In this document: positions 8,621 to 17,381 of the stretch, piece by piece
Layout of the letters: every line of letters starts with the position of its first letter
Numbering within the stretch: the stretch's first letter is position 1
Source: Hyphomicrobiales bacterium
Lineage (GTDB): Bacteria > Pseudomonadota > Alphaproteobacteria > Rhizobiales > Beijerinckiaceae
Assembly: GCA_028868735.1 (NCBI GenBank)
Contig: JAGWTW010000028.1
Coordinates: 1 to 38,264, forward strand
Reading direction: 5' to 3'
Length of the DNA: 38,264 nucleotides
The notes under the pieces: generated by a model
Seen by the model: only the letters and a program-made list of their open reading frames with translations
The model's database searches: none
Told to the model about the DNA's origin: nothing
Made by a program: the position numbers and the translations under genes

Positions 8621-9430
8621 TCACCCCCCAACCTGAGCGGCCGATTCGCCGGCGACGATGGCGCGCGCGCGCTTGCCGTGGAAATAGGCGCGCAGCCATG
8701 GATGATCGGCTTTCAGCATGTCGTCCAGCGTCCCTGCGGCAATCACCTTGCCGTCCGCCAGCGCGGCGATGCGGTCGCAGATCGCATAAAGCGAGTCGAG
8801 GTCGTGCGTCACCATGAACACGGTGAGCCCGAGCGTGCGCTGCAAGGTCTGGATCAACTGGTCGAATTCGGCCGCGCCGATCGGATCGAGGCCGGAGGTC
8901 GGCTCGTCGAGGAAGACGAGGTCCGGATCGAGCGCGAGCGCGCGCGCGAGCGCCGCGCGCTTGATCATGCCGCCCGACAGCTCGGACGGAAATTTGTCGG
9001 CTGCGTCGCGCGGGAGCCCGACCAGTTCGATCTTCAGGAGCGCGAGCTCGTCCATCAGCCTCGGCGAGAGTTCGAGATGTTCGCGCATCGGCATCTGGAC
9101 GTTCTGCTTCACCGTCAGTCCGGAGAAGAGGGCGCCGCCCTGGAACATGACGCCGTAGCGGCGTTCGATCGCCTGGCGTTCGAGGTCGCTGCAGGCATCG
9201 AGGTTGCGTCCGAACAGTTCGATGACGCCGCTGCGCTTCGGCACGAGGCCGAGGATGGTGCGCGTGAGGACGGACTTTCCCTGACCGGAGCCGCCGACGA
9301 AGCCGAGCACTTCGCCGCGCCACACATCGAGATCGAGGCCGCGCATCACGAGCCGGTCGCCGAACCCGACGACGAGATCGCGCACGCGGATGACCGCTTC
9401 GGTATGCTGCCTGTCGGCTGCGGCGAGCAT
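8621..9430 (-). CDS. mlaF: ABC transporter ATPase of Mla/Ttg2-type lipid system
   Basis: A 269-residue ABC ATPase of the MlaF/Ttg2A group. Visible motifs: Walker A GGSGQGKS at residues 46-53, Q-loop MFQGGALFSGLTV, signature LSGGMIKRAALARAL, Walker B LVFLDEPTSGLDP and the switch His in VMVTHD-like VFMVTHDLDS. The LSGGM signature and the FQ-x-GALFSGLTV Q-loop are typical of this subgroup rather than of sugar or amino-acid importers. It supplies ATP hydrolysis for phospholipid movement together with the permease encoded just upstream (two bases between the permease stop and this ATG). It acts at the cytoplasmic face of the inner membrane. Confidence 0.94.
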   Translation of the reverse strand: MLAAADRQHTEAVIRVRDLVVGFGDRLVMRGLDLDVWRGEVLGFVGGSGQGKSVLTRTILGLVPKRSGVIELFGRNLDACSDLERQAIERRYGVMFQGGALFSGLTVKQNVQMPMREHLELSPRLMDELALLKIELVGLPRDAADKFPSELSGGMIKRAALARALALDPDLVFLDEPTSGLDPIGAAEFDQLIQTLQRTLGLTVFMVTHDLDSLYAICDRIAALADGKVIAAGTLDDMLKADHPWLRAYFHGKRARAIVAGESAAQVGG

Positions 9431-9432
9431 GG

Positions 9433-10566
9433 TCAGTACTCGATCGTGGCGAAGAACATGGCGAACAATCCGTCCACCACGATCACCATGAAGATCGCCT
9501 TCACGACCGAGGCCGTGACCTGGCGGCCGAGCGATTCCGCCGAACCTTCGACGCGCATGCCTTCCATCGCGCCGACGAGCGCGATCACGAGCGCCATGAA
9601 CGGCGCCTTGATGAGGCCGACCAGAAACGTGTTCATCGCAATGGCGTTCTGGAGGCGGGTGAGAAACGCCTCAGGGCCGAGGCCGGCGTAGATCCAGGAC
9701 ACCAGCATGCCGCCGAATATGGCGGCCATGTCGGCGAGGAAGGTGAGCAGGGGCATGGCGATGATGAGCGCGATCAGGCGCGGGATCACCAGCACGTCCA
9801 TCGGCGACAGGCCCATCACCGTCAGCGCGTCGATCTCCTCGCGCATCTTCATCGAGCCGATTTCGGCGGTGATCGCCGAGCCGGAGCGGCCGGCGATCAT
9901 GATGGAGGTGAGCAGCACGCCCAGTTCGCGCAGGATCAGGATGCCGATCAGATCGACCGCGAAAGCCTCGGCGCCGAAATAGCGCAGCTGGAATATGCCC
10001 TGCTGCGCCACGATGCAGCCGACGAGAAAATTGATCAGCAGGATGATCGGCACCGAGCGCAGGCCGAAGCTTTCCAGGTGGTAGACGAGCGAAGTGAACC
10101 GGAACCGCAACGGATGCGCGAAGGCCCTGCCGAGGCCGACGACCGATGCGCCGAGAAAGGCGACGCCGGCGACGAAATCGCCGCCGGCGTTGGCGACGCT
10201 TTCGCCGAGATCGACTAGCATGTCGACCAGCGACAGGCCCGAACTCTTTTTCGGCGCGTCGAACGCGCGCCAGCCGGCCTCTTGCAAAAGGATCGCCTGA
10301 TCCGGCCGCGCGTTGACGATGCTGCTCGAGACGCCGGCCGTCTCCAGCGTGGTGCGGGCCCGGTCGATCAGCCAGGCGCCGCCAGTGTCCATGCGCTCGA
10401 CGCCGCCGATGTCGATCACGGCGGCCTGTCCGCCGGCGGCCGCGCCCACGAGCCGTTCCGACGAACGCTCCATGTCGGCGCCCGCATCCAGAGTCCAGCT
10501 GCCGCCCAAACGCATGCGCGTCTCTCCGCCGGAGCGGTCGATCGAGAATTCGGGCTTGGCTGACAT
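9433..10566 (-). CDS. mlaE: MlaE-family permease with fused N-terminal STAS domain
   Basis: A 377-residue protein. Residues 1-105 form a STAS domain (VIDIGGVERMDTGGAWLIDRA corresponds to the MlaB-like core). The rest is an MlaE/YrbE permease with five or six membrane helices and the conserved loop RELGVLLTSIMIAGRSGSAI...GSMKMREEIDAL. In E. coli the STAS subunit MlaB is a separate protein; fusion of the two is common in alphaproteobacteria. It is the first gene of the minus-strand operon mlaE-mlaF-mlaD-lipoprotein and probably uses a promoter in the 192-base gap shared with the divergent epimerase gene. Direction of lipid transport cannot be told from sequence. Confidence 0.94.
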   Translation of the reverse strand: MSAKPEFSIDRSGGETRMRLGGSWTLDAGADMERSSERLVGAAAGGQAAVIDIGGVERMDTGGAWLIDRARTTLETAGVSSSIVNARPDQAILLQEAGWRAFDAPKKSSGLSLVDMLVDLGESVANAGGDFVAGVAFLGASVVGLGRAFAHPLRFRFTSLVYHLESFGLRSVPIILLINFLVGCIVAQQGIFQLRYFGAEAFAVDLIGILILRELGVLLTSIMIAGRSGSAITAEIGSMKMREEIDALTVMGLSPMDVLVIPRLIALIIAMPLLTFLADMAAIFGGMLVSWIYAGLGPEAFLTRLQNAIAMNTFLVGLIKAPFMALVIALVGAMEGMRVEGSAESLGRQVTASVVKAIFMVIVVDGLFAMFFATIEY

Positions 10567-10691
10567 GGATCTCCGGCGTCGCTTGGCCGTGCGACAGGCG
10601 ACAAAAATCCCACATTTTTGAGGCGGGAGGAAGGGAAAGCCGGCGTTAACGCGCCGTTTACCGGGCCGGCGGCCGCGTTTGTCGAGCTATG

Positions 10692-10706
10692 GTTAATAAT
10701 CTTAAC
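10692..10706. promoter_or_regulatory. GTTAA/TTAAC inverted repeat in divergent promoter region
   Basis: Arms GTTAA and TTAAC separated by five bases, in an AT-rich patch between mlaE and the epimerase gene. It resembles CtrA half sites (TTAA) but the spacing is 5 rather than the usual 7, so I list it only as a possible regulatory site. Confidence 0.3.
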
Positions 10707-10758
10707 GAATTGGCGTTACCAGAGCAAACAAGTCCCACCCCTGCGTCCGGCGACATCT

Positions 10759-11742
10759 ATGGCCCGAATACTGGAACTGGAAATCGAAAGTTTTCCCATA
10801 GCCGGAACATTCACGATCGCGCGCGGCGCGAAGACCGAGGCCGTGGTCGTCGCGGCGACGATCTCGGAAGGGGCGGTCGTCGGCCGCGGCGAATGCGTGC
10901 CTTACGCGCGTTACGGCGAAAGCGTCGAGAGCGTGGCCGCCGCGATCGAGGGCGCACGCGCGGCGATCGAGGCCGGGTGCGATCGAGCCGGCCTGCAGGC
11001 GCTTATGCCGGCAGGCGCGGCGCGCAACGCGCTCGATTGCGCATTGTGGGATTTCGAGGCCAAGCGCCTCGGCGTGCGCGCCTACCAGATGGCGGGCCTT
11101 CATCGGATCGCCCCGGCGACGACCGCCTTCACGATCTCGGTCGGGACGCCGGACGCGATGGCTTCTGCCGCGGCGAAGGCGGCGCATCGCCCTTTGCTCA
11201 AGGTCAAGCTCGCCGGCGCGGGCGATCCGGACCGGATCGCGGCCGTGCGCGCGGCGGCGCCGGCGTGCGAGCTCATCGTCGACGCCAACGAAGCCTGGGC
11301 CGAAGCGGATCTGGAGACGCATTTTGCAGCCTGCGCAGCCGCCGGCGTCGCGCTTGTCGAACAGCCGCTGCCGGCCGGGCGGGACGGCGCGCTGGCGTCG
11401 GTCGCGCGGCCAATCCCGGTCTGCGCCGACGAAAGCGTGCATGACCGCGCGGGACTCGCGGGCCTGCGCGATCGTTACGACGCCATCAACATCAAGCTCG
11501 ACAAGACCGGAGGCCTGACCGAAGCGCTTGCGCTGGCGGAGGAGGGGGCGCGGCTCGGCTTTTCCCTGTTCGTCGGCTGCATGGTCGGCACCTCGCTCGC
11601 CATGGCCCCGGCCATGCTGCTGACGCCGCGCGCGCAATTCGTCGACCTCGACGGCCCGCTGCTGCTGGCGCGCGATCGTTCGCCGGCGCTTCGTTACGAC
11701 GGCTCGCTCGTCTACCCGTCAGACCGTGAGCTTTGGGGTTGA
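10759..11742 (+). CDS. Dipeptide (L-Ala-D/L-Glu type) epimerase, enolase superfamily
   Basis: A 327-residue member of the muconate-lactonizing/dipeptide epimerase group of the enolase superfamily. Visible elements, in order: capping-domain start, the catalytic K-x-K in LLKVKLAG, metal ligands in IVDANEAW, VEQPLP and CADES, the second catalytic lysine in NIKLDKTGG, and the DLDGP motif near the C-terminus that marks dipeptide epimerases. These enzymes interconvert L-Ala-D-Glu and L-Ala-L-Glu during murein peptide recycling; the exact dipeptide is not predictable here. The frame is open upstream to 10618, but the conserved fold begins at the ATG at 10759. It is divergent from the lipid-transport operon. 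Confidence 0.9.
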   Translation: MARILELEIESFPIAGTFTIARGAKTEAVVVAATISEGAVVGRGECVPYARYGESVESVAAAIEGARAAIEAGCDRAGLQALMPAGAARNALDCALWDFEAKRLGVRAYQMAGLHRIAPATTAFTISVGTPDAMASAAAKAAHRPLLKVKLAGAGDPDRIAAVRAAAPACELIVDANEAWAEADLETHFAACAAAGVALVEQPLPAGRDGALASVARPIPVCADESVHDRAGLAGLRDRYDAINIKLDKTGGLTEALALAEEGARLGFSLFVGCMVGTSLAMAPAMLLTPRAQFVDLDGPLLLARDRSPALRYDGSLVYPSDRELWG

Positions 11743-11927
11743 TCGCCGCGGCGCAGATCACCACGGCGGTGACGGCGATGTTCGCCAGCGCCGCCGACAA
11801 CGTTTCGCGTCCGACCGATCGATCATTCGAACGCGTGCTGGACCCGGCGGCGCTTTGCCGCGAATATGAGCTCCCGCGCGTGCTCGCGCGACAGATGGGA
11901 GGCGAGTCATGCGGCTTCTCGCTTTGA
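11739..11927 (+). CDS. Possible small protein between epimerase and cytochrome c
   Basis: An open frame of about 62 codons that starts at TTG overlapping the epimerase stop (alternatives: TTG at 11733, ATG at 11778) and ends 19 bases inside the cytochrome c gene. It encodes a small-residue-rich N-terminus and a C-terminal stretch ERVLDPAALCREYELPRVL that looks protein-like. The overlap at both ends would fit translational coupling. No family is recognised, the start codons are weak, and no clear Shine-Dalgarno site precedes them, so it may be non-coding. Confidence 0.25.
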   Translation: MIAAAQITTAVTAMFASAADNVSRPTDRSFERVLDPAALCREYELPRVLARQMGGESCGFSL

Positions 11928-12514
11928 TCGGGGCTCTGGCGATCGTCGGCGCGCTCGTCGCGGCCGGCTTTTTCTTCGGCGGGTTCTACGACATTTCCGC
12001 GGCCATTCAGGATCCGCCGGCGCTGGCGTCCGCGATCGTGCGCGTGCGCAACGCCTCGATCGAGCGGCACGCCGCCGATCGCGCGCCTGCGAATTTCAAC
12101 GACGATTCCCGGCTGCACGACGGCGCGCGCGCTTTCGCCAACGCCGGCTGCGTCAATTGTCACGGCGCGCCGGGCGTCAAATGGGCGAAGTTTTCGGAAG
12201 GGCTCAATCCGGATCCGCCGGACCTCAAGGAAGTCGCGGGCGAACTCGATCCGTCCGAAATTTTCTGGATCGTGAAAAACGGAATTCGCATGACCGGCAT
12301 GCCGAGCTTCGGCGCAGCCGGTTTCGGCGACGACGAAATCTGGTCGATCGCCGCCTTCGTGAAAAAGATCGGCGGCGTGTCCGACGCCGACTTCGCCGCC
12401 TGGACGTCGCCGCCCGCGTCGCCGCCACCGGCCGCCGCTTCGCCGCCGCAGGCGCCGCCCGCCGAAACGCCGCCGCCCAAGCCGGTCGCGCCGGGCGATA
12501 CGCCGAAGCAATGA
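11909..12514 (+). CDS. Membrane-anchored class I cytochrome c with Pro-rich tail
   Basis: A 201-residue protein: N-terminal hydrophobic anchor or signal (residues 3-25), a mono-haem cytochrome c domain (about 68-158) with the haem attachment motif CVNCH (Cys81, Cys84, His85) and a likely distal ligand Met131 in GMPSF, then a Pro/Ala-rich tail of about 35 residues. The pattern FWIVKNGIRMTGMPSFG is typical of periplasmic cytochromes c that carry electrons to oxidases or dehydrogenases. ATG at 11909 has GGGAGG 6-8 bases upstream. It is followed by a membrane-protein gene, with no oxidase gene nearby, so its redox partner is unknown. The tail may span the periplasm or cell-wall layer. Confidence 0.9.
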   Translation: MRLLALIGALAIVGALVAAGFFFGGFYDISAAIQDPPALASAIVRVRNASIERHAADRAPANFNDDSRLHDGARAFANAGCVNCHGAPGVKWAKFSEGLNPDPPDLKEVAGELDPSEIFWIVKNGIRMTGMPSFGAAGFGDDEIWSIAAFVKKIGGVSDADFAAWTSPPASPPPAAASPPQAPPAETPPPKPVAPGDTPKQ

Positions 12515-12557
12515 CGGGTCGGGCGCGGATTTGATCGGCGACGACGAGGCCGCGCGC

Positions 12558-13967
12558 ATGTTGCGTCGACTCGTCGTCGTCGCGGGCGTCGGCGCTTCCG
12601 TCGTCTTCATTCCCGTCGGGCTCTACTTCAGGCTGCAGACCTACGGCGACGGTTCGATCTTTTCCTACGCGGTCGCGGTCGAGGACGTCTGGCGGTTTCA
12701 CTGGCGCAACATCGTCGTGCGCGCGACCGTCTGGCTTTTCAACCTTTTGCCCGGCGAACTCGCAGTCGCGGCGACGGGCTCGCCCGCCGCCGGCGTGTTC
12801 GTCTACGGCGCGCTGAGTTTTTCGATGCAGGCGGTCGGATTATTTGCGACCGCGCGTCTCGACCGAACGCAAGGGCGTTTGTTTTTTTTCGCCGCCTGCG
12901 CCTCGACGGCGCTGCTCTGTCCGCTTGTGTTCGGCTTTCCGACCGAAATGCTCGTGGCGCACGCCCTGTTCTGGCCGACGCTCGCCTGCGCGTTCGGCGC
13001 GCCGCGGACGGGGGCGTCCGCGTTCGCGCTGTTTGCGTTGACGCTCGCGCTCGTGTTTTCGCACGAAGCCGCGTTGCCGCTCGCTTTCGGGATCGTCGCC
13101 GCGCTGGCGCTGCGCTCTTTCCGCGATCCCGGCTTCCTGCGCGCGCTGGCGTGTTTCGTCGCCGCGGCCGCGATCTGGTTCGCGGCCGATCATGTCTTTC
13201 CGCCCGACGCCTATTTCGCGGAGGTGCGCGCGCGCGCCGCCGGCGAATTCTTCGACGCGCGGTCGCTCGCCTTTCCCGAGCTGCGCCTCATCGGCGTTGC
13301 GCTGGCGGCCTATGCGATCGTGGGCGGCGCTTTCCGGTTTCGTGCGCGCGGAACGCTCGCCGCCGCTCTCGCGGTTCTCGCAGGTCTCGCAATCCGGCAG
13401 ATCGGCTTCGACGACACGCTCCATGCCGACGCCCGCTATTATGCGCGCACGATCTTGCTGATCGGCGCGTCCCTTTTCGCGTTCGTCGCCTGCCTGGCCG
13501 TATTGGCGCAGGAAGGCGCGCCGATCGGCCGGCTTCGGGCGCTGGAGCGCGCGCTCGTCGCGCTGCGCAGTCCCGCAGCGGCGCGCGGAATGATCGGCGC
13601 GATGGCGATCGTGCTGTGCGTCCATGTAACGGAAACCATAAAATTCCTGGCGGCCTGGACCGATTACCGCGCAGCGGTGCGCACGCTGGCGACCGGCGCG
13701 GCGGCGGACCCGGCGCTCGGCGCGCCCTTCTTCGTTTCCTCGCGTCGCATTGCGCCCGCGCTCGACCGACTCGCCTGGTTCTCGACCACGCCGTATCTGT
13801 CGGCGCTCGTCGCCGATTTTCGGCCGACGCGCCTCGTGATCGATCCGGCCGGCAATTATTTCTGGATCACCTGCGCGATCGCGACCGCGAACGCCGCGAA
13901 GCAGACGCCCGTTCCAGCGGCGACGCGCGACATGATCCGCGTCTATGCCTGCGCCCATCCGCGCTGA
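12558..13967 (+). CDS. Polytopic inner-membrane protein of unknown function
   Basis: A protein of about 469 residues with roughly ten hydrophobic segments separated by short loops and a soluble C-terminal region (about the last 120 residues) containing YFWITCAIATANAA and a Cys close to the end. The general layout resembles polytopic glycosyltransferase-like (GT-C) membrane proteins, but I see no clear catalytic Asp pair in the first loop, so I do not assign that activity. I place the start at the ATG at 12558 (GAGG about 10 bases upstream); a TTG at 12531 in the same frame is possible. It follows the cytochrome c gene by about 40 bases and may be cotranscribed. Confidence 0.75.
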   Translation: MLRRLVVVAGVGASVVFIPVGLYFRLQTYGDGSIFSYAVAVEDVWRFHWRNIVVRATVWLFNLLPGELAVAATGSPAAGVFVYGALSFSMQAVGLFATARLDRTQGRLFFFAACASTALLCPLVFGFPTEMLVAHALFWPTLACAFGAPRTGASAFALFALTLALVFSHEAALPLAFGIVAALALRSFRDPGFLRALACFVAAAAIWFAADHVFPPDAYFAEVRARAAGEFFDARSLAFPELRLIGVALAAYAIVGGAFRFRARGTLAAALAVLAGLAIRQIGFDDTLHADARYYARTILLIGASLFAFVACLAVLAQEGAPIGRLRALERALVALRSPAAARGMIGAMAIVLCVHVTETIKFLAAWTDYRAAVRTLATGAAADPALGAPFFVSSRRIAPALDRLAWFSTTPYLSALVADFRPTRLVIDPAGNYFWITCAIATANAAKQTPVPAATRDMIRVYACAHPR

Positions 13968-14110
13968 GGGCTTGCAGCCTGCGGCTATTTCGCCCGGTTC
14001 GCGCAGCGCGGCTTTGATCTATCCAAAGGACGGCCCGGTCGCTTGGCGGACAGTGGCGTTCGAAGCCTGCGCGGCGCGCGCGGACAGGGAAGGGCGGGGG
14101 CGATTTGGAA

Positions 14111-16078
14111 ATGCAGGCCGGGTTCACCCGAGCGCAGGGTCCGATCGAAACGCTGTCGGCGCCGTCGCGCCCGGGCCGGGGACGGCTCGGCGCCTTGACG
14201 ATCGGCGCGATCGGCGTCGTCTTCGGCGATATCGGCACCTCGCCGCTCTATGCGATCGACGAAATCTTCATCGGGCCGGCGCATGTCGAGCCGAGCGCGG
14301 CGAACGTTCTCGGCGCGCTGTCGCTGGTCGTATGGACGCTCACGCTGATCGTCGTCATCAAATACGCCTGGCTCGTTCTGCGCGCGGAGAACGACGGCGA
14401 GGGCGGCGTCTTCGCGCTCTACAGCCTCGTCTATCGCGTCCGGAAAAAGGGCGGCGGATTTCTCCTGTGGTCGCTGATGCTCGGCGCCGGACTGCTGTTC
14501 GGCGACGGCATGATCACGCCGGCAATCAGCGTACTCTCGGCGGTCGAGGGCCTGGACGTCATCACGCCCGCGTTTGCGCCCTATGTGGCGCCGATCACGA
14601 TCGTTCTGCTGACGGGATTGTTCGCGATCCAGTCGCGCGGCACATCGGGCGTCGGCGCCATTTTCGGGCCGATCCTCGCCGTCTGGTTTCTCGTCATCGC
14701 GGCGCTCGGCGTTGCGGAAGTCTGGCGTGAGCCGGCGATATTCGCGGCCTTCGATCCGCTGCATGGCCTCGCCTTTCTCCGCGCCGCGGGCCTGCGTCAA
14801 TCCATGCTGATCGTCGGCGCCGTCATGCTCGTCGTGACCGGCGGCGAGGCGCTCTACGCCGATCTCGGCCATTTTGGCGCGCGTCCCATTCGGATCGGCC
14901 TGTTCGTCCTCGTCTATCCCGCGCTGCTCGCGAATTATCTGGGGCAGGGCGCCTATCTCCTGTCCGGGGCGCCGGCGCCGTACGGGAAGCTTTTCTATGC
15001 GCTCGCGCCGGCCTCGCTCGTCGCGCCGCTCGTCGCGCTTGCGACGGTTGCGACCATCGTCGCGTCGCAGGCGCTGATCTCCGGCGCCTTCTCGCTCACC
15101 TCGCAGGCGATCGGCATCGGCTTGCTGCCGCGGGTCGACATCCAGCACACGCATCACGCGCATGCCGGGCAAATCTATGCGCCGGCCATCAACTGGGGCC
15201 TGTATGCGGGCTGCGTCGCGCTGGTGCTGGGTTTCCGCTCCGCATCGGCCATGGCGGCCGCCTACGGGCTCGCTGTCGCGGGCGTCATGCTCGTCACGTC
15301 GATCGCCATGTTCGTGATCGCGCGCAGGTACTGGAACTGGGGACGCGTCGCGACGACGCTGGTCTGGGGCGGATTCAGCGTTCTCAGCGCGCTGTTTCTG
15401 GCCGGAAGCTCGGTCAAGATTTTCGAGGGCGGCTTCGTGCCGCTGTCGGTCGGGTTGGCGGTCTTCGTCGTCATGGCGACATGGCGCTGGGGCCGCAAGG
15501 CGACATTCGCGGCCTATCTCGCGCGCTCGCGGCTGACGATGGAGAATGTCGTCGCCATGCATCGCGGCTCGGGCCGCTATATCGAACGCAACGCGCTCAT
15601 CATGTCGCCGACGCCGGTGCGCCACCCGACCGATCGCGCGCCCGCGCTCGTCGGGCTGTTGTGGGAGCGCTACGGCCTGTTGCCGCGCAATCTGATCCTC
15701 GTCGAGATCGTGCATCCGAAAGTTCCTTATGTGCACAAGGACCGCTACCACGTGACCGTGTTCGACCGCAGCGATGCGGGCGGCTGCGTGATCGGCGTGC
15801 GGCTGCAGTTCGGTTTCATGGAAGAGCAGAACGTCGAGGCGCTGCTCGAAGACATGGCGCGCCACCGCGAAATCGACCTTTCGCCCGATCCGCGCCGCTG
15901 GAGCGTGCACGTGTCGCACGAGAATCTCCTGCCGTCGCGCGACATGAATATGCTGCGGCGCATGCGGTTCAGGCTGTTCCTGTTCCTGCGGCTCGTGTCG
16001 CGTCCGGCCTATTACGGCTACGGGCTCGGCGACGCCGTGCAGATGTCGGTGGAGATCATGCCCGTAAGGGTGCGTTGA
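14111..16078 (+). CDS. kup: Kup-type potassium uptake protein
   Basis: A 655-residue KUP/HAK/KT transporter. The signature GDIGTSPLYA lies at residues 39-48, followed by ENDGEGGVFALYSL and about twelve membrane helices, then a cytoplasmic C-terminal domain (about 500-655) with VHPKVPYVHKDRYHV. It imports K+ with protons across the inner membrane. The start chosen is the ATG at 14111, ten bases after a GGGCGGGGG purine tract; a TTG at 14105 is in frame but sits too close to it. Length is normal for bacterial Kup. It is separated by about 140 bases from the preceding gene and converges on the MFS gene. Confidence 0.96.
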   Translation: MQAGFTRAQGPIETLSAPSRPGRGRLGALTIGAIGVVFGDIGTSPLYAIDEIFIGPAHVEPSAANVLGALSLVVWTLTLIVVIKYAWLVLRAENDGEGGVFALYSLVYRVRKKGGGFLLWSLMLGAGLLFGDGMITPAISVLSAVEGLDVITPAFAPYVAPITIVLLTGLFAIQSRGTSGVGAIFGPILAVWFLVIAALGVAEVWREPAIFAAFDPLHGLAFLRAAGLRQSMLIVGAVMLVVTGGEALYADLGHFGARPIRIGLFVLVYPALLANYLGQGAYLLSGAPAPYGKLFYALAPASLVAPLVALATVATIVASQALISGAFSLTSQAIGIGLLPRVDIQHTHHAHAGQIYAPAINWGLYAGCVALVLGFRSASAMAAAYGLAVAGVMLVTSIAMFVIARRYWNWGRVATTLVWGGFSVLSALFLAGSSVKIFEGGFVPLSVGLAVFVVMATWRWGRKATFAAYLARSRLTMENVVAMHRGSGRYIERNALIMSPTPVRHPTDRAPALVGLLWERYGLLPRNLILVEIVHPKVPYVHKDRYHVTVFDRSDAGGCVIGVRLQFGFMEEQNVEALLEDMARHREIDLSPDPRRWSVHVSHENLLPSRDMNMLRRMRFRLFLFLRLVSRPAYYGYGLGDAVQMSVEIMPVRVR

Positions 16079-16082
16079 CGAT

Positions 16083-16100
16083 CCGTCCGTTTGCGGACGG
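16083..16100. terminator. Hairpin between convergent kup and MFS genes
   Basis: Perfect 7-base stem CCGTCCG/CGGACGG with a 4-base loop in the 37-base gap between two convergent stop codons. It lacks a T-run on either side, so termination is inferred mainly from position. Confidence 0.45.
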
Positions 16101-16115
16101 CGCTCGCGCGGCGTC

Positions 16116-17306
16116 TTACGCGTCCTTGCGGCGGTCGAGCGCGGCCGCGACGATCAGCGCGAGGCCGAGCGCGGCGACGGCGCTCATCGCGCAATAGGCC
16201 TGCGCGCCGAATTCCTTCCACAACCATCCGCAGGCGACCGCGACGGCTGAGTAAGTGAGCGCGTTGACGCCCGAAATCCATCCTTGCGCCTGCGCGCGCC
16301 GCGTTTCGCCGACGAGCTGCGTCAGCGCGTACACCGCGCCGAGATGCGTCGACGCGAAGGTCAGCGCATGGGTCGATTGCAGGAGGAAGAGAAGCGGCGC
16401 CGGCAAGGTCAAGGTCATTGCGAGCCAGCGCGCGATCGCCGCGCCGGCGCCGATGGCGAGAAAGGCATAGGAATTGCGCGCGCCGCCGAGACGGCGGCCG
16501 GCGATCAGGAAGAACGCGACTTCGGCCGCGACGCCCGCCGCCCACAGGAAGCCGATCGCGACGTCGCTGTAGCCCTGCGCGCGAAAAGCGATCGACCCGA
16601 ACGTGTAGATCATGGCGTGGCTCGCCTGGATCAGCGCCGAGCCGAGGACGACGAGCGCGACCAGATCGGGCCTGGCGATTTTTTCGCGCTCGACGCTCGC
16701 AGCGGCCGGCTGCGGCTTCGTCGCGCGCGGAGAAACGGCGAGAATGCCGACGAGCGTCGCGCCGATGACGGCGGCGATGACGAAAATGATGTCTTGCGAC
16801 GGAACGGGCGCGACGAGCCAGCCGCCGACGATCATCAGCGCCAATACCCCGGCGGAGCCGACGCCGCGGATCGCGCCGTAATCGAGCGGGCGCTCGCCGG
16901 CGAGGATACGGCGTTTGGCCTCGCGCAGAACCATGGAATCGCCGAGCGCGACCGTCGGCCCCTGCGCGAACGTGCCGGCGACGACGAAGGCGAAGACGAA
17001 CCAGAAACGTGTGTCGAGGCCGGCGAAGGCGAAGCCCGCCGTGGCGCCGAGCGCGCAAATCGCCAGCAGCAGCGGCGCGTTGCCCTTGCGGTCGGCGATC
17101 GGCGGGATCAGCAGGTTGGCGAGAAAGCGCGCGAGCGGCGTCGCGCCCTGGATGATCGCGATCGCCTCGGCGCCGAAGCCGATCGCCGCATACCAGAGCG
17201 AGAGAAACGGCAATTGCACGCCGACCGGCGCGAAGACGAGCAGGTTCAGCGCGGCGAGCCGCCAGGCCGCGATGGCGTTGGGCGAGGCTGGATGTGGATT
17301 GTTCAA
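16116..17306 (-). CDS. MFS transporter (MFS_1-like, 3-phenylpropionate-type)
   Basis: A 396-residue protein with about twelve membrane helices, of the MFS_1-like group that includes the 3-phenylpropionic acid transporter HcaT. N-terminal features are PFLSLWYAAIGFGAEAIAIIQ and the cytoplasmic loop PPIADRKGN. It is the last gene of the minus-strand operon with a solute-binding protein, CYP199-like P450 and MarR regulator, 75 bases after the MarR stop. Uptake or efflux of an aromatic acid is the inference from that setting. The start is a TTG at 17306; no in-frame ATG lies near the first helix, and the Shine-Dalgarno site is weak, so the exact start is uncertain. Confidence 0.8.
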   Translation of the reverse strand: MNNPHPASPNAIAAWRLAALNLLVFAPVGVQLPFLSLWYAAIGFGAEAIAIIQGATPLARFLANLLIPPIADRKGNAPLLLAICALGATAGFAFAGLDTRFWFVFAFVVAGTFAQGPTVALGDSMVLREAKRRILAGERPLDYGAIRGVGSAGVLALMIVGGWLVAPVPSQDIIFVIAAVIGATLVGILAVSPRATKPQPAAASVEREKIARPDLVALVVLGSALIQASHAMIYTFGSIAFRAQGYSDVAIGFLWAAGVAAEVAFFLIAGRRLGGARNSYAFLAIGAGAAIARWLAMTLTLPAPLLFLLQSTHALTFASTHLGAVYALTQLVGETRRAQAQGWISGVNALTYSAVAVACGWLWKEFGAQAYCAMSAVAALGLALIVAAALDRRKDA

Positions 17307-17381
17307 CGATTGAGGTCCGGCGCAACGCTCGCCTTATGCCGGATCGGCGCCTCCGGCGGCAAATGGCGCGCCGCGCCTGCG

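Noticed and set aside
10692..10706. TTAA-TTAA motif as a CtrA binding site
   Set aside because: Spacing is 5, and the similar motif at 34966-34985 has spacing 8, whereas CtrA sites use 7; kept only as low-confidence inverted repeats.
13985..15919. A 644-codon open frame opposite kup
   Set aside because: It lies antisense to a clear Kup transporter and has extreme Arg/Asp/His composition with no recognisable fold; a GC shadow.
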